A stretch of 64,000 nucleotides of DNA from Colwellia sp. C1TZA3 (GCF_007954265.1 NZ_VOLS01000001.1:1-64000), one strand, 5' to 3'; counted from the first letter of the stretch, positions 1 to 9,748 are shown. Notes: generated by a model from the sequence alone, not told the origin. Numbers and translations are program-made.

Positions 1-171
1 CCTGCTTACTTTTACATGTTTGGCAGCTTGAGTTCTGTCAGCTCCATCCTTAATGTGCAATAAAGCTAATAGGCGAATTCTCATTCTGCCATTGGTTTCT
101 TGAGCAATAAGTGCCTTTAAATTAATAAGCTCCAATTTCTCAGATAATTGTTTTTTAGTAATATATTTCAT
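1..171 (-). mobile_element. IS630-like transposase, N-terminal part (runs off the window)
   Basis: The minus strand reads an open frame from an ATG at 171 to the window edge, giving about 57 residues. The segment with RLLALLHIKDG followed by RTQAAKHVKVSR resembles the N-terminal helix-turn-helix of IS630/Tc1-type transposases. The element end appears to lie near 208-210, where the minus strand begins TAATACCAATTACATTAAAT next to a TA dinucleotide, fitting the TA target of that family. The catalytic DDE domain is outside the window, so the family is inferred from the HTH and the insertion site only. The element interrupts the neighbouring sugar transferase gene. Confidence 0.65.
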
Positions 172-179
172 AACTACCA

Positions 180-1379
180 TTAGATCACAAATTTAATGTA
201 ATTGGTATTATATATTTGCGGTAGTTCATCAATGCGATACTTGCGAATAAACTTGCCAATTCTTGTGGTTCTGTCGTCGTTTTCTGAGGCCATTTGAGCA
301 CCATTTTTTTCTGCATCAAGTCGCATACTTCTAAACTTAACAATACTAAAGGCTTGGCCATCAACGCCGACACGCTCTTGGGAATAAAAAACAGGCGCTT
401 TAAATCCCTCATCTAACTTAATTAATAAGCTCGTCATGAGCATAATAGGCCAAGTAACTATCAGTAAAATAAAGCCCATGCTGGCGTTAAATATCCAGTC
501 TAAAGTGTTACGTAGATGATTAGAGGATGCAAAGCCATTAGAATATATAACCCAACTTGGGTAAATTAAATTAACGGCAATTTGACCGGTTTCACGCTCT
601 ATAAAATCAAGAATTTCTGTTATTTCAATGCCCCTGATTTTACAGGCAAAAAGTTCATCAACTGGTAGATTTTCTCGACGCTCGTCGTTGGCGACAACAA
701 TTTCATCAATTTGATGCTCTAACGCGTAACTGACTAATGAAGTCTCTAATTTGATGATATTTTCATTGATAATACCCTGGTCAGCATCACCGTTAAGCAC
801 TACAAAGCCATGCATAAAAAAGTTTTGTCGGTCGACATCACGGCGCATGCGTTTTTCTATAATTGAAGCGCGTTCGCCTCCTCCTAACACAAGAATATTG
901 CGTTTATTGAAACCGAAGAAGTCTATGCGTAGTGTTAAATACCTCACAGCACTTACCATGAACAAGCTTATTAAGGACGCCATAGCCAGTAACTCAATAG
1001 CTAATGCGCCAGTACCATAGATAGGGTTAAGCAAAGAAACGATAAAGAAGCTAATAGCGACCGACACCAGTAACCTTCTCATCACGCCTCGCAAGTTTTC
1101 TCTTAATTTTGAGTTATAAAGTCCCATTGCCAAGCATGAAAGCTGAACCATTAAAGCAAAAACAACTGCATGGATAAACAAAATGTTTAACGCGATGCTT
1201 TGAGCATCGTAAGCAACAAAATGAAATAAACTATTTAAGTATAAGCTCAGCAAAAGTGCGCCAGCAAAACAGAAAAACTCAATTAAGATTAAAGATTTGC
1301 TACCCGCAGATAAATCGCGAAATTTAGGGCTCGACATAAGGTTGGAAAGTTCCTTTTTAATGAAAAAAATAACCAGCAT
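180..1379 (-). pseudogene. XrtA-type undecaprenyl-phosphate sugar transferase, truncated by an IS
   Basis: The product belongs to the bacterial sugar transferase family that moves a sugar phosphate onto the membrane polyprenyl carrier, the first step of exopolysaccharide repeat assembly. It has four or five N-terminal membrane segments, a Rossmann-like CoA-binding region (NILVLGGGERA) and a further hydrophobic segment before the catalytic domain (SQERVGVDGQAFSIVKFRSM). The catalytic domain stops after KYRIDELPQIYN. The last nine residues, TNYIKFVI and the residue before them, come from an IS end. The conserved continuation (normally a GDMSFVGPRP-like motif) and roughly 60 C-terminal residues are missing, so the product is probably inactive. 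Native sequence covers about 211-1379. An alternative start is the ATG at 1337. It is transcribed away from the export genes that follow. Confidence 0.8.
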
Positions 1380-1581
1380 GAAATGCTTTTATTTTCTAAG
1401 GTGTTTATTCGTGTTGATTCATTGCTAAATGTAAAAATTAGTATGTGCAAACGTTAGTATATTTAAAGTACTTGATTTACAATATCTTTACAATATATTA
1501 AATAATGTGCATCAGATGTAAAAATCAAATACAATCTGTTTGCTTATATAAAAAACGGTTGTAAATAAGAAGGTTAATACC
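1380..1581. promoter_or_regulatory. Divergent intergenic region upstream of the EPS export operon
   Basis: This 200-bp AT-rich spacer separates the sugar transferase from the export lipoprotein gene and must hold both promoters. A TTTACA and a TAAATA hexamer 17 bp apart occur around 1477-1505 on the plus strand and could be a sigma-70 promoter. I looked for a sigma-54 type -24/-12 element, expected if PrsR drives this operon, and saw no clear TGGCAC-N5-TTGC match. Confidence 0.3.
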
Positions 1582-2217
1582 ATGGAAAAATGCATAACTA
1601 ATACATTTAAAGCACTTATATTTATTACACTGGGTTATATTGTAACCGGATGTAGTTCAGCTACATTACCCCCCGCCAAGCTTCATCAGTCCAACACTGT
1701 TGATGTTGACTCATACAAATATTTAATTGGTGCTGGTGATGTGGTCAATATTTTTGTTTGGCGTAATCCTGAAGTTTCTGGCACGTTTATTGTTCGCCCT
1801 GATGGTATGATCACCACTTCGCTGGTTGAAGATATTCCTGTATCCGGCAAAACACCAACCGAACTTGCCCGCTCAATTGAAAAAATACTTGCTACCTATT
1901 TGCGAGAGCCCGTTGTGACCGTAACGGTCAATAATTTTGTTGGCCCCTTCAGCGAACAAATTCGCATTATTGGTGAAGCAGCCCAGCCCAAAGCAGTAAA
2001 CTACATTCAACATATGACCTTATTAGACGTTATGATCCGTGTTGGCGGCTTAACCGAATTTGCCAATGGTAACGGGGCAATATTAGTTCGAATAGAAAAT
2101 GGTCTACAAAAACAATATGATATCTTTATTGAAGACTTAATTAAAAATGGGGAAATATCGGCTAACGTTGATGTATTGCCTGGCGATATTATCGTAATAC
2201 CTGAAACATGGTTTTAA
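1582..2217 (+). CDS. Outer-membrane polysaccharide export lipoprotein (Wza/XrtA type)
   Basis: This 211-residue protein is a short Wza-like export protein of the polysaccharide biosynthesis/export family, of the kind linked to XrtA/PEP-CTERM loci. A lipoprotein signal peptide ends at Cys24 (VTGC lipobox), which predicts an outer-membrane lipid anchor. The Poly_export domain follows (YLIGAGDVVNIFVWRNPEVSG, about residues 47-67) with a SLBB-like segment (IRIIGEAAQPKAVNYIQ) and a C-terminus ending PGDIIVIPETWF, typical of this subfamily. The start is supported by AGAAGG six to seven bases before the ATG. It is the first gene of a five-gene operon and lies 37 bp before the chain-length determinant. 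Confidence 0.9.
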   Translation: MEKCITNTFKALIFITLGYIVTGCSSATLPPAKLHQSNTVDVDSYKYLIGAGDVVNIFVWRNPEVSGTFIVRPDGMITTSLVEDIPVSGKTPTELARSIEKILATYLREPVVTVTVNNFVGPFSEQIRIIGEAAQPKAVNYIQHMTLLDVMIRVGGLTEFANGNGAILVRIENGLQKQYDIFIEDLIKNGEISANVDVLPGDIIVIPETWF

Positions 2218-2254
2218 ACATAATAACTTTATTTACCTGTTTTAGAGGTCGGGA

Positions 2255-3847
2255 ATGCAAGAAATAATAGAACAAATTATAGATTATCTTAAAGGGATTT
2301 GGCTTAAGCGTCGCTTTATTATTATATCAACTTGGTTAATATGCCCATTAGCCTGGGTTTATATTGCCCAACTCGATAATGTTTATGAGTCTGAGGCCCG
2401 TATATACGCAGATACTCAAAGTATCCTTGGTCCGTTGTTAAAAGGGTTAACGGTTAAAACAGACCCCCAATCGCAAATTCGTTTAATGATTAAAACGCTG
2501 TTAAGTCGCCCAAATTTAGAACGTATAACGCGAATGACAGATTTAGATGTGCAAGCGACAACGCCTGAAGCTTATGAGGCATTAATCAATCGCTTGAAAT
2601 CTAATATTACGATTAGAAAAACCGGTGGTCGCAGAGAAAATATCTTTACTATCTCTTATCTAGATAAAGACCCTGAAATGGCAAAAAATGTAGTTAATTC
2701 TGCATTAACCGTTTTTATTGAGAATACTTTAGGTGAAAATCGAAACGATTCCAACTCAGCACAGAAATTCTTAGATACCCAGATCAGAGACTATGAAAAT
2801 CGTTTATTAGCATCTGAAGCTAGGTTGACCGATTTCAAACAAAAATATAGTGGTGTTTTACCCGGTCAATATGGCGGTTATTATCAAAAGTTAAATCTTG
2901 TAAAAGAGCAACTAAAAGTAATCGATTTAAATTTGCGTGAGTTAGAAACGCAATTAAAGTCTGCGAAAGCACAATTAAACTCGTCTCCGTCTAGTGGCGG
3001 TAATGCTCAAAATAACATTAAGAATTCCTATAGTATTCAAACCACTTACGATGGTCGAATTGCTGAATTAACCGTAACTTTAGATTCACTACAATTACGT
3101 TACACTGAAATGCACCCCGATGTTAAAGAAGTTAAACGCAGACTTGCTCACTTAAACAATAAACGCAGTGATGAAATTGATGACTATTTAAGTAGCACTA
3201 AAAATAACGATGGCAGTGAACTTTTAAGCAGCCAGAACCCCGTGATTCAACAATTACAAATACAAGTGAATCAATTGGAAAATCAAGTGGCATCAACTAC
3301 CGTTCGAGCCAATGATTATCGCCAGCAAGTTAAGGATCTGGAGAGTAAAGTTCACATTTTGCCAGAAATTGAAGCAGAATTAACTTCATTGAATCGTGGT
3401 TATAACATTACAAAAGAAAAATATGAACAATTACTCAACCGTAAAGAAACGGCACAGTTGGCTCAACAAGCTAATGAAACAACTAACCCGATACAATTTA
3501 AAGTTATTGACCCACCTCGAGCCCCTACTACGCCCGTTGGCCCCAAACGCATGCTATTTTTAGTGGGCTCAACTATTTTTGCTTTTGGCATTGGTGTTGG
3601 CTTATCACTGTTATTTAGTCAGATTAATCCCGTGGTTACTTCTAGTAGCCAAGTAGCAAAAATTACCGGCATTCCTGTCTTTGGTGTGGTGTCAGCTACA
3701 GAAAATCTTGGCTTGCAGCGTTGGCATAAACGAAAAACCCTGATTTTTATTATTTCTAATACCGTGCTCATCATCATGCTGGCATTTTTTATGCTCTATG
3801 CCATTGCGCCAAACGTGATATTAGCGCCGATCAAAGGGATTTTATAA
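2255..3847 (+). CDS. Polysaccharide chain-length determinant (Wzz/XrtA type)
   Basis: This 530-residue inner-membrane protein of the Wzz family would control polymer length and couple synthesis to export. A first membrane helix lies near residues 22-40. A long periplasmic part, rich in predicted coiled coil (about 165-400), follows. It returns to the membrane near 433-453 after a proline-rich stretch (DPPRAPTTPVGPKR), the usual Wzz pre-TM motif. A further C-terminal helix lies near 495-518, as in the PEP-CTERM-associated subfamily. It has no kinase domain; that function is in the separate next gene, 3 bp downstream. The start follows an AGAGGTCGGGA ribosome-binding stretch. Confidence 0.9.
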   Translation: MQEIIEQIIDYLKGIWLKRRFIIISTWLICPLAWVYIAQLDNVYESEARIYADTQSILGPLLKGLTVKTDPQSQIRLMIKTLLSRPNLERITRMTDLDVQATTPEAYEALINRLKSNITIRKTGGRRENIFTISYLDKDPEMAKNVVNSALTVFIENTLGENRNDSNSAQKFLDTQIRDYENRLLASEARLTDFKQKYSGVLPGQYGGYYQKLNLVKEQLKVIDLNLRELETQLKSAKAQLNSSPSSGGNAQNNIKNSYSIQTTYDGRIAELTVTLDSLQLRYTEMHPDVKEVKRRLAHLNNKRSDEIDDYLSSTKNNDGSELLSSQNPVIQQLQIQVNQLENQVASTTVRANDYRQQVKDLESKVHILPEIEAELTSLNRGYNITKEKYEQLLNRKETAQLAQQANETTNPIQFKVIDPPRAPTTPVGPKRMLFLVGSTIFAFGIGVGLSLLFSQINPVVTSSSQVAKITGIPVFGVVSATENLGLQRWHKRKTLIFIISNTVLIIMLAFFMLYAIAPNVILAPIKGIL

Positions 3848-3850
3848 TTT

Positions 3851-4708
3851 ATGAGTATTATCGAAAAAGCGCTAGCAAAACAACAGCAGAAAAGCTTGGA
3901 AACCTCGGTTAAAGTGGCTCAATATCCCTCAGGTGAAGAGGTCGTCAAAGAGACTTTTGCCACAAGCCCAAAGAACGAATTAATCCTTGATAAAATAGGT
4001 TTAGCAGAGCGCGGTTATTTAATTGATAACGGGACCCGAAAAAGTATCAAAGACGAATTCCGCCAAATCAAGCGTATCTTGCTAAATAATGCTTTTGGCA
4101 ATGCGGCGAAAACATTACACCACAGCAATTTAATTATGGTCAGTAGTGCTAAACCTAACGAAGGTAAAACTTTTGTCGCGATTAACTTAGCGTTAAGCAT
4201 AGCGCTTGAACAAGATAAAACGGTGTTGCTGATCGATGCAGATGTGCTGCGACCTAGTGTTATGCGTGAGTTAGGTATCGAAGAACAGTTGGGTATAATT
4301 GATTATTTACTCGGTAAAACAGAGCAAGTAAGCGATATAATTTACAATACCGATATTGATAAATTAAAATTAATACCCGCAGGGAAACTGCACCATTTGT
4401 CTAACGAATTATTAGCCAGTGAAAAAATGGCCATATTAGCTAATGAGTTGGCTAATCGTTATCCTGATCGTATCGTTATTTTTGATTGCCCACCATTAAT
4501 TGGTGTCACAGAGACACTAGTATTAGCAAATTTAATGGGCCAAGCACTGATTGTTGTTGAGGAATCAAAAACCTCAATTGTTGATATACAGGCGGCAACT
4601 GAACACCTCAACGAAAATTTAGCTTTGGGGCTGGTACTTAATAAAGCAATAAGATCTCATAAGGATTTGTATGGCTATTACGGCTATGGGTATGGCACAC
4701 AGAACTAA
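3851..4708 (+). CDS. Tyrosine autokinase of the EPS system (CpsD/CapB family)
   Basis: This 285-residue BY-kinase is expected to phosphorylate its own C-terminal tyrosines and to regulate polymerisation with the chain-length protein. Visible motifs are Walker A (NEGKTFVAINLA, about residues 100-112), Walker A' (VLLIDADVLRP, about 124-134), Walker B (IVIFDCPP, about 206-213) and a tyrosine cluster at the C-terminus (YGYYGYGYG). Its start, MSIIEKALAK, is characteristic of the XrtA-associated subfamily. The gene starts 3 bp after the chain-length gene, and its last 38 bases overlap the next coding region. Confidence 0.9.
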   Translation: MSIIEKALAKQQQKSLETSVKVAQYPSGEEVVKETFATSPKNELILDKIGLAERGYLIDNGTRKSIKDEFRQIKRILLNNAFGNAAKTLHHSNLIMVSSAKPNEGKTFVAINLALSIALEQDKTVLLIDADVLRPSVMRELGIEEQLGIIDYLLGKTEQVSDIIYNTDIDKLKLIPAGKLHHLSNELLASEKMAILANELANRYPDRIVIFDCPPLIGVTETLVLANLMGQALIVVEESKTSIVDIQAATEHLNENLALGLVLNKAIRSHKDLYGYYGYGYGTQN

Positions 4709-6293
4709 ACTCACTACTGTTTTTTTTGCATTGATTTACTCTAATTTTACTTTTTCAGGTGATTGGCAATTTGACCCGAGCATTAATCTTAATGAAACCT
4801 ATACTGACAATGTTGGTTTAGTTGCTCGCAATGAACAATCTAGCTTAGTAAGCCAAGCTGGGGTTAATATAAAAACCAGTTATAGTGCACAACAAGCAAA
4901 ATTCAATTTGTCATCGCAAAGTAATTATGCGCTTTATAGTCATAATCACGAACTTGATAATGACTACCACACAATAGCGAGTGATTTACGGTTACAGCTC
5001 TGGCCTAATGGTATTGTACTTTTCGGTACTATGAACATTTCAAACCAAGCCCGTAATCGCAGTAGAAATGCCTTAGCAGATATTGTCTCAGCCGATACTG
5101 TGCAAGTAGAAACCTATAATGCTGGCCTTGAATATAATGTCAGTAATAGTGATTTCGTCTTAGATTCTACGTTGGGCTATCGTCAAACCAATTCAGAAGA
5201 TAATATCGGTAATCGTCAAGGCGTGGTTGCCAAGCTCAGCAGTACCAACGGCACAAGCGCTCGACATATATTTTGGAGCTTAGATCATAATTATCAAGAA
5301 CAAGAAAATAATAATCTAAAGGGTAAACAGAGCCAAAGTGAAGCCATAATAGGGTTAATAACTGACTATAAAATCAATCCTTTTGTTCGTTATTACAATG
5401 AAGACAATAGCGGTAATTTAAATAATTCAAATCGTTCGATAGAATCAAATTCATACGGCTTAGGTGTACGCTGGTTAATTTCTCCACGACTGCGTCTTGA
5501 TACGTCGTATAACCAGCCGATTGGCGACAAACTCGATATTGATGGCGATGAACAAAAAGCCTATGTTGATGCTGCGGTTCTATGGCAACCATCAACGCGT
5601 ACCAAACTGTCAGCAAACTTTTCTGAACGCTTTTATGGTAATAGTTATGGACTTGATTTAACTCATAGAAATAGACGTTTAACCAACACCATTAGTTATG
5701 TTGAAGATATTCAGACCCTAACCCGTAATAATTTTGCTGCTAACATCATTGGGTTTTATTTCTGCCCTAATACTAATGCTTTACTGATCGAAGAATGTAT
5801 TCTCAATGAGGGTGACAATATTGCTCCTGATAACCCTAATGAGCCAGACGATCAGGGCTTTGTGATCTTTCCAATTCAAGACTTTACTTTAATAGAGGAT
5901 AACGTTTTTTCACTTAATAAAACACTGAGCTGGAACTCTACACTGACGCTACCGCGCACAACGATTAATGTTAATACGAGTCGGCAAAATCGCGAAAATC
6001 TCGATACCCGTATCGAAGACGAATTAAGCGCAGCAAGTGTCAGCATAACGCGAAAAGTGAGTGGTCGTTCTAGTGTCAGTATTGATTTATCTTATACTGA
6101 AACTAGCTTGCAAATTACTACCGAGCTAGAGCGTACCGATAGGTATCGACGTTACCAATTAAACTACGAAACATCGTTAAATAGTGCATTGTCTTTTAAT
6201 GTCGCTGTGAGCTATCTAAATAGAAGCTCTGGCAATGCTCCGCTCAATTATGAAGAAGGCCGCATTAGCGCCAAAATTACCAAAGGCTTCTAG
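4671..6293 (+). CDS. XrtA-associated outer-membrane beta-barrel protein
   Basis: This 540-residue secreted protein begins with a signal-like hydrophobic segment (residues 13-30) and then shows alternating polar/hydrophobic stretches, aromatic-rich strands and a C-terminus typical of outer-membrane barrels. Its place between the tyrosine kinase and the ATPase matches the uncharacterised TIGR03016-type family of PEP-CTERM loci. A role as the export pore is an inference. The start at 4671 is preferred because AAGGA sits five bases upstream, giving a 38-nt overlap with the kinase gene and possible translational coupling. In-frame ATGs at 4686 and 4692 are alternatives. Confidence 0.75.
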   Translation: MAITAMGMAHRTKLTTVFFALIYSNFTFSGDWQFDPSINLNETYTDNVGLVARNEQSSLVSQAGVNIKTSYSAQQAKFNLSSQSNYALYSHNHELDNDYHTIASDLRLQLWPNGIVLFGTMNISNQARNRSRNALADIVSADTVQVETYNAGLEYNVSNSDFVLDSTLGYRQTNSEDNIGNRQGVVAKLSSTNGTSARHIFWSLDHNYQEQENNNLKGKQSQSEAIIGLITDYKINPFVRYYNEDNSGNLNNSNRSIESNSYGLGVRWLISPRLRLDTSYNQPIGDKLDIDGDEQKAYVDAAVLWQPSTRTKLSANFSERFYGNSYGLDLTHRNRRLTNTISYVEDIQTLTRNNFAANIIGFYFCPNTNALLIEECILNEGDNIAPDNPNEPDDQGFVIFPIQDFTLIEDNVFSLNKTLSWNSTLTLPRTTINVNTSRQNRENLDTRIEDELSAASVSITRKVSGRSSVSIDLSYTETSLQITTELERTDRYRRYQLNYETSLNSALSFNVAVSYLNRSSGNAPLNYEEGRISAKITKGF

Positions 6294-6297
6294 TCGT

Positions 6298-7329
6298 ATG
6301 TATGAAAGTTATTATGGTTTTAAAGAAAGACCATTTCAATTAAGCCCCGATCCGAGATTCTTTTTTGCTTCTAGTCATCATCAAAGAGCTCTGTCATACC
6401 TTCAATATGGCTTGGATCAAGGTGAAGGCTTTATTGTGGTTACTGGGCCAATAGGTACTGGAAAAACCACTATCGCCCGCAATTTATTAAATAATTTAGG
6501 TGATAAAAGTATCGTAGCAGCTCAGCTTGTTACTACTAAACTGAATCCTCAAGAGTTACTAGAATTAGTCGCTTCAGAATTTAATATCTCTGTTATCGGT
6601 AATAGCAAAGCAGATTTACTACAAGCTATTGAAAAATTTCTGATCCAATTACATCAACAAGGAAAAAGAGCCTTATTAATTGTTGATGAAGCGCAAAATT
6701 TACCGAGTGAAACCGTTGAAGAATTGCGTATGCTGTCTAATTTTCAGCTAGATAATAAACCTTTAATACAAAGCTTTTTACTTGGCCAAGAAGAACTAAA
6801 AAGCATTATACAAGCGCCTAATATGGAGCAGTTTCGCCAACGAATTATCGCTTCTGCACATTTAAAACCGCTATCAAAAGCAGAGGTGAAAGAATACATA
6901 AATCATCGGTTACACCAAGCCGCTTGCATTAAAGATGACTTATTTTGTGATGCGGCATTTGACCTCATTCATGAGAAAACATTAGGTGTGCCACGCAAGA
7001 TAAATATATTTGTCGACAGGTTACTTTTGTTTGGCTTTTTAGAAGAACTTAAAAGTATAGACCTTGATGCGATTAATGAAGTTGCACAAGAAATGGAAGT
7101 AGAACTTACTGGCTCACTTAATACCGCAGAGCTAGCCAGCAATGAGCCAAGCCAAGTTGTGGTTAATTCTTCAGAAAAAGTAGAAAGTATTAAAGAGATA
7201 TTACGAGAAGTAGAAGAAATACTGGAGGGTAATATAAAACACAAAATAAAAATGGCCCGTTACGTTGATAAAATACTCAAACATAAAAGCCGTATTTACA
7301 CCAATACTGACGAGAGCACCAAAAAATAA
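6298..7329 (+). CDS. XrtA-associated AAA ATPase (ExeA/GspA-like)
   Basis: This 343-residue cytoplasmic ATPase resembles the ExeA/GspA and TniB AAA family found in PEP-CTERM exopolysaccharide loci. It opens with MYESYYGFKERPFQLSPDP, the hallmark N-terminus. Walker A is GPIGTGKTT (about residues 50-58), Walker B is LLIVDEAQN (about 126-134), and an arginine-rich sensor region (MEQFRQRI) follows. The C-terminal tail is charged and probably coiled. The open frame extends upstream to 6235, but the conserved N-terminus and the end of the previous gene at 6293 favour 6298. It is the last gene of the operon. Confidence 0.88.
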   Translation: MYESYYGFKERPFQLSPDPRFFFASSHHQRALSYLQYGLDQGEGFIVVTGPIGTGKTTIARNLLNNLGDKSIVAAQLVTTKLNPQELLELVASEFNISVIGNSKADLLQAIEKFLIQLHQQGKRALLIVDEAQNLPSETVEELRMLSNFQLDNKPLIQSFLLGQEELKSIIQAPNMEQFRQRIIASAHLKPLSKAEVKEYINHRLHQAACIKDDLFCDAAFDLIHEKTLGVPRKINIFVDRLLLFGFLEELKSIDLDAINEVAQEMEVELTGSLNTAELASNEPSQVVVNSSEKVESIKEILREVEEILEGNIKHKIKMARYVDKILKHKSRIYTNTDESTKK

Positions 7330-7339
7330 CCCGCTTTAT

Positions 7340-8283
7340 GGTTTTTTGGCCCATCACGTTAATCGCCCATTCAACGGTTGTCGGACTAAAGTCCGACCTA
7401 AAAAAAACAATTACCCTACGCGACATTATCACCCGTAGACCTTATGTAGGTTGGACTTCAGTCCATCAAGTTAAATGAAATTTAACCGTTTTCGGCATAA
7501 ATGCCGAGCGAGAAAATAATATCCGCTACAGATGTTTTGGCCCATCAGGTTAATTGCCCGCTGTACGGTTGACGGACTGAAGTCCGACCTACAAAAAACA
7601 ATTACCCTACGCGACATTATCACCTGTAGGCCTTATGTAGGTTGGACTTCAGTCCATCAAGTCAAATGAAATTCAACCGTTTTCGGCATAAATGCCGAGC
7701 GAGAAAATAATATCCGCTACAGATTTTTTTTGGCCCATCAGGTTAATTGCCCGCTGTACGGTTGACGGACTGAAGTCCGACCTACAAAAAACAATTACCC
7801 TACGCGACATTGTCACCTGTAGGCCTTATGTATGGTTGGACTTCAGTCCATCAAGTTAAATGAAATTTAACCGTTTTTGGCATAAATGCCGAGCGAGAAA
7901 ATAATATCCGCTACAGATGTTTTTTGGCCCATCAGGTTAATTGCCCGCTGTACGGTTGACGGACTGAAGTCCGACCTACAAAAAACAATTACCCTACGCG
8001 ACATTATCACCCGTAGACCTTATGTAGGTTGGACTTCAGTCCATCAAGTTAAATGAAATTTAACCGTTTTTGGCATAAATGCCGAGCGAGAAAATAATAT
8101 CCGCTACAGATGTTTTTTGGCCCATCAGGTTAATTGCCCGCTGTACGGTTGACGGACTGAAGTCCGACCTACAAAAAACAATTACCCTACGCGACATTGT
8201 CACCTGTAGGCATTATTTAGCTTGGACTTCAGTCCATCAAGTTAAATGAAATTTAACTGTTTTCGACATGAATTCCGATCTGC
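7340..8283. repeat. Five tandem ~193-bp palindromic repeat units
   Basis: Counting from GGCCCATCA, units begin at 7348, 7539, 7732, 7926 and 8119, giving periods of 191, 193, 194 and 193 bp. The last unit decays after about 8260. Each unit has an arm TTGACGGACTGAAGTCCGAC followed by CTACA, and an inverted copy of it about 50 bp later, so about 25-nt arms pair with two differences. Each also carries the palindrome CGGCATAAATGCCG. The array fills the gap between the convergent EPS operon and prsR. Units 2-5 are nearly identical and unit 1 is more diverged. No coding frame is evident. Confidence 0.95.
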
Positions 8284-8340
8284 AGTTGAGAATTACACCT
8301 TGAAACTGAGTTCCTGACTTAATGCCAAGTAGATTAAAAT

Positions 8341-8372
8341 AAAAACCGCCCTTAAGCCGGTTTTTATTTTTT
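8341..8372. terminator. Bidirectional intrinsic terminator
   Basis: AAAAACCG at 8341-8348 pairs with CGGTTTTT at 8358-8365 around a 9-nt loop. T-rich tails follow on both strands. It can end prsR transcription on the minus strand and any read-through across the repeat array on the plus strand. Confidence 0.7.
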
Positions 8373-8398
8373 GGTTAATAACGCATTGGCTGTAATGT

Positions 8399-9748
8399 TT
8401 AACCATTAATTTTTAAGGCATACTTTTCTATTAATGAATAAAGTGTTGGCCGAGTTACACCCAGTAAATCAGCTGCTTTGGACATGTTGCCGTCAGATAG
8501 TGTATAAGCTTTTTGAATGGCGATTGATTCAGCTTGCTCGCGCACTACCCGTAAATTAAGTGAGAGTTCAAAACTTTTATTTTGATGATCAAAGAAACCT
8601 AGGTCTATCGCGGTTACCTGTGTGCCCGTGGTCATAATAACCGAACTTTTCACTTTGTTTTGTAACTCACGTATATTACCTGGCCACTTATGCGCTTTAA
8701 TCGCGCTTAATGCGTCTTCAGAGAAACTTTTAACGTTACGCTTATATTCCATAGCATAATGTTGAAGAAAGTACTGTGCAAGGATGATCACGTCTTCATC
8801 TCGATCACGTAACGGTGGAATATTTAAAGTAATTTCACTGACACGATAAAACAAGTCTTCTCGAAAGGTCTTATCAGCAACCATTTGTTCAAGATTTTGA
8901 TTAGTCGCGCAGACGACTCTGACATCAACTGAAATTTCTTGTCGGCCGCCAAGGCGTTCTATATTTTTTTCTTGTAAAAAGCGTAACAACTTGGCTTGCA
9001 AACTATAGGGCATATCACCAATTTCATCGAGAAATAATGTACCGCCTTCGGCACATTCAATTTTCCCTTTGGTGGTTCGATGCGCGCCAGTAAAAGCGCC
9101 TTTTTCAAAACCAAATAATTCACTTTCCAATAATGTCTCTGGAATAGAGGCACAATTTATCGCAATAAAAGGCTTATTTTTACGATCACTAGCTAAGTGC
9201 ACCGCATTAGCCGCTACCTCTTTACCGGTGCCACTTTCACCCAACAGTAAAGCGGTTATGCTTGTTGGAGCAATACGTTTTACCATCATGCGCAAACGTT
9301 CAATACTCTCACTGTTACCAATAATACCCATGTCACTGCCAGCAACCGCACGCATTTTACGGTTTTCTGCCTCAATCGCCGCCAAACTAAATGCACGAGC
9401 AACAATGACATTAATCACGTCAGTTTCAATTGGCTTTTGATAAAAGTCATAGGCGCCAGCAGAAATGGCTGCTAACGCATGGATTCGATCATCATTACCC
9501 GTTATAACAATAACTTTACTATGTGGCGCAATGGTTAACATTTCCTGCAGTGCAGCGAGGCCTTCTGACGCATTAGCTGCATCTGGTGGTAAGCCCAAAT
9601 CTAAGGTAATAACTTTAGGTTCATGACGGCGAACTGCAGCGATCGCGCTTTCACGATCGCCTGCCAGTACAACATCGTAATCAGATAAACTCCATTTTAA
9701 TTGCTTTTGGATTCCTTTATCATCGTCTACGATTAACAACTTTTCCAT
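8399..9748 (-). CDS. prsR: PrsR, sigma-54-dependent response regulator of the XrtA/EPS system
   Basis: This 449-residue regulator has three domains: a receiver with phospho-acceptor Asp50 (VITLDLGLPP), a sigma-54 AAA+ domain with Walker A GESGTGKE (170-177) and the sigma-54 contact motif GAFTGA (217-222), and a Fis-type C-terminal helix-turn-helix (MSKAADLLGVTRPTLYSLIEKY). It matches the PEP-CTERM-box response regulators that activate exopolysaccharide and PEP-CTERM genes with RpoN. The start at 9748 is chosen because AAGGATCC precedes it and MEKLLIVDDD opens the receiver. The longer frame would overlap prsK. It lies 13 bp after prsK, its probable sensor kinase. Confidence 0.9.
   Translation of the reverse strand: MEKLLIVDDDKGIQKQLKWSLSDYDVVLAGDRESAIAAVRRHEPKVITLDLGLPPDAANASEGLAALQEMLTIAPHSKVIVITGNDDRIHALAAISAGAYDFYQKPIETDVINVIVARAFSLAAIEAENRKMRAVAGSDMGIIGNSESIERLRMMVKRIAPTSITALLLGESGTGKEVAANAVHLASDRKNKPFIAINCASIPETLLESELFGFEKGAFTGAHRTTKGKIECAEGGTLFLDEIGDMPYSLQAKLLRFLQEKNIERLGGRQEISVDVRVVCATNQNLEQMVADKTFREDLFYRVSEITLNIPPLRDRDEDVIILAQYFLQHYAMEYKRNVKSFSEDALSAIKAHKWPGNIRELQNKVKSSVIMTTGTQVTAIDLGFFDHQNKSFELSLNLRVVREQAESIAIQKAYTLSDGNMSKAADLLGVTRPTLYSLIEKYALKING

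Noticed and set aside
1380-1581. A sigma-54 promoter for the EPS operon controlled by PrsR
   Set aside because: No clear -24/-12 pair was seen by eye, so the link to PrsR remains an inference only.
7340-8283. Regular repeats that could suggest a CRISPR array
   Set aside because: The whole 193-bp unit is repeated without unique spacers, and no cas genes are present.
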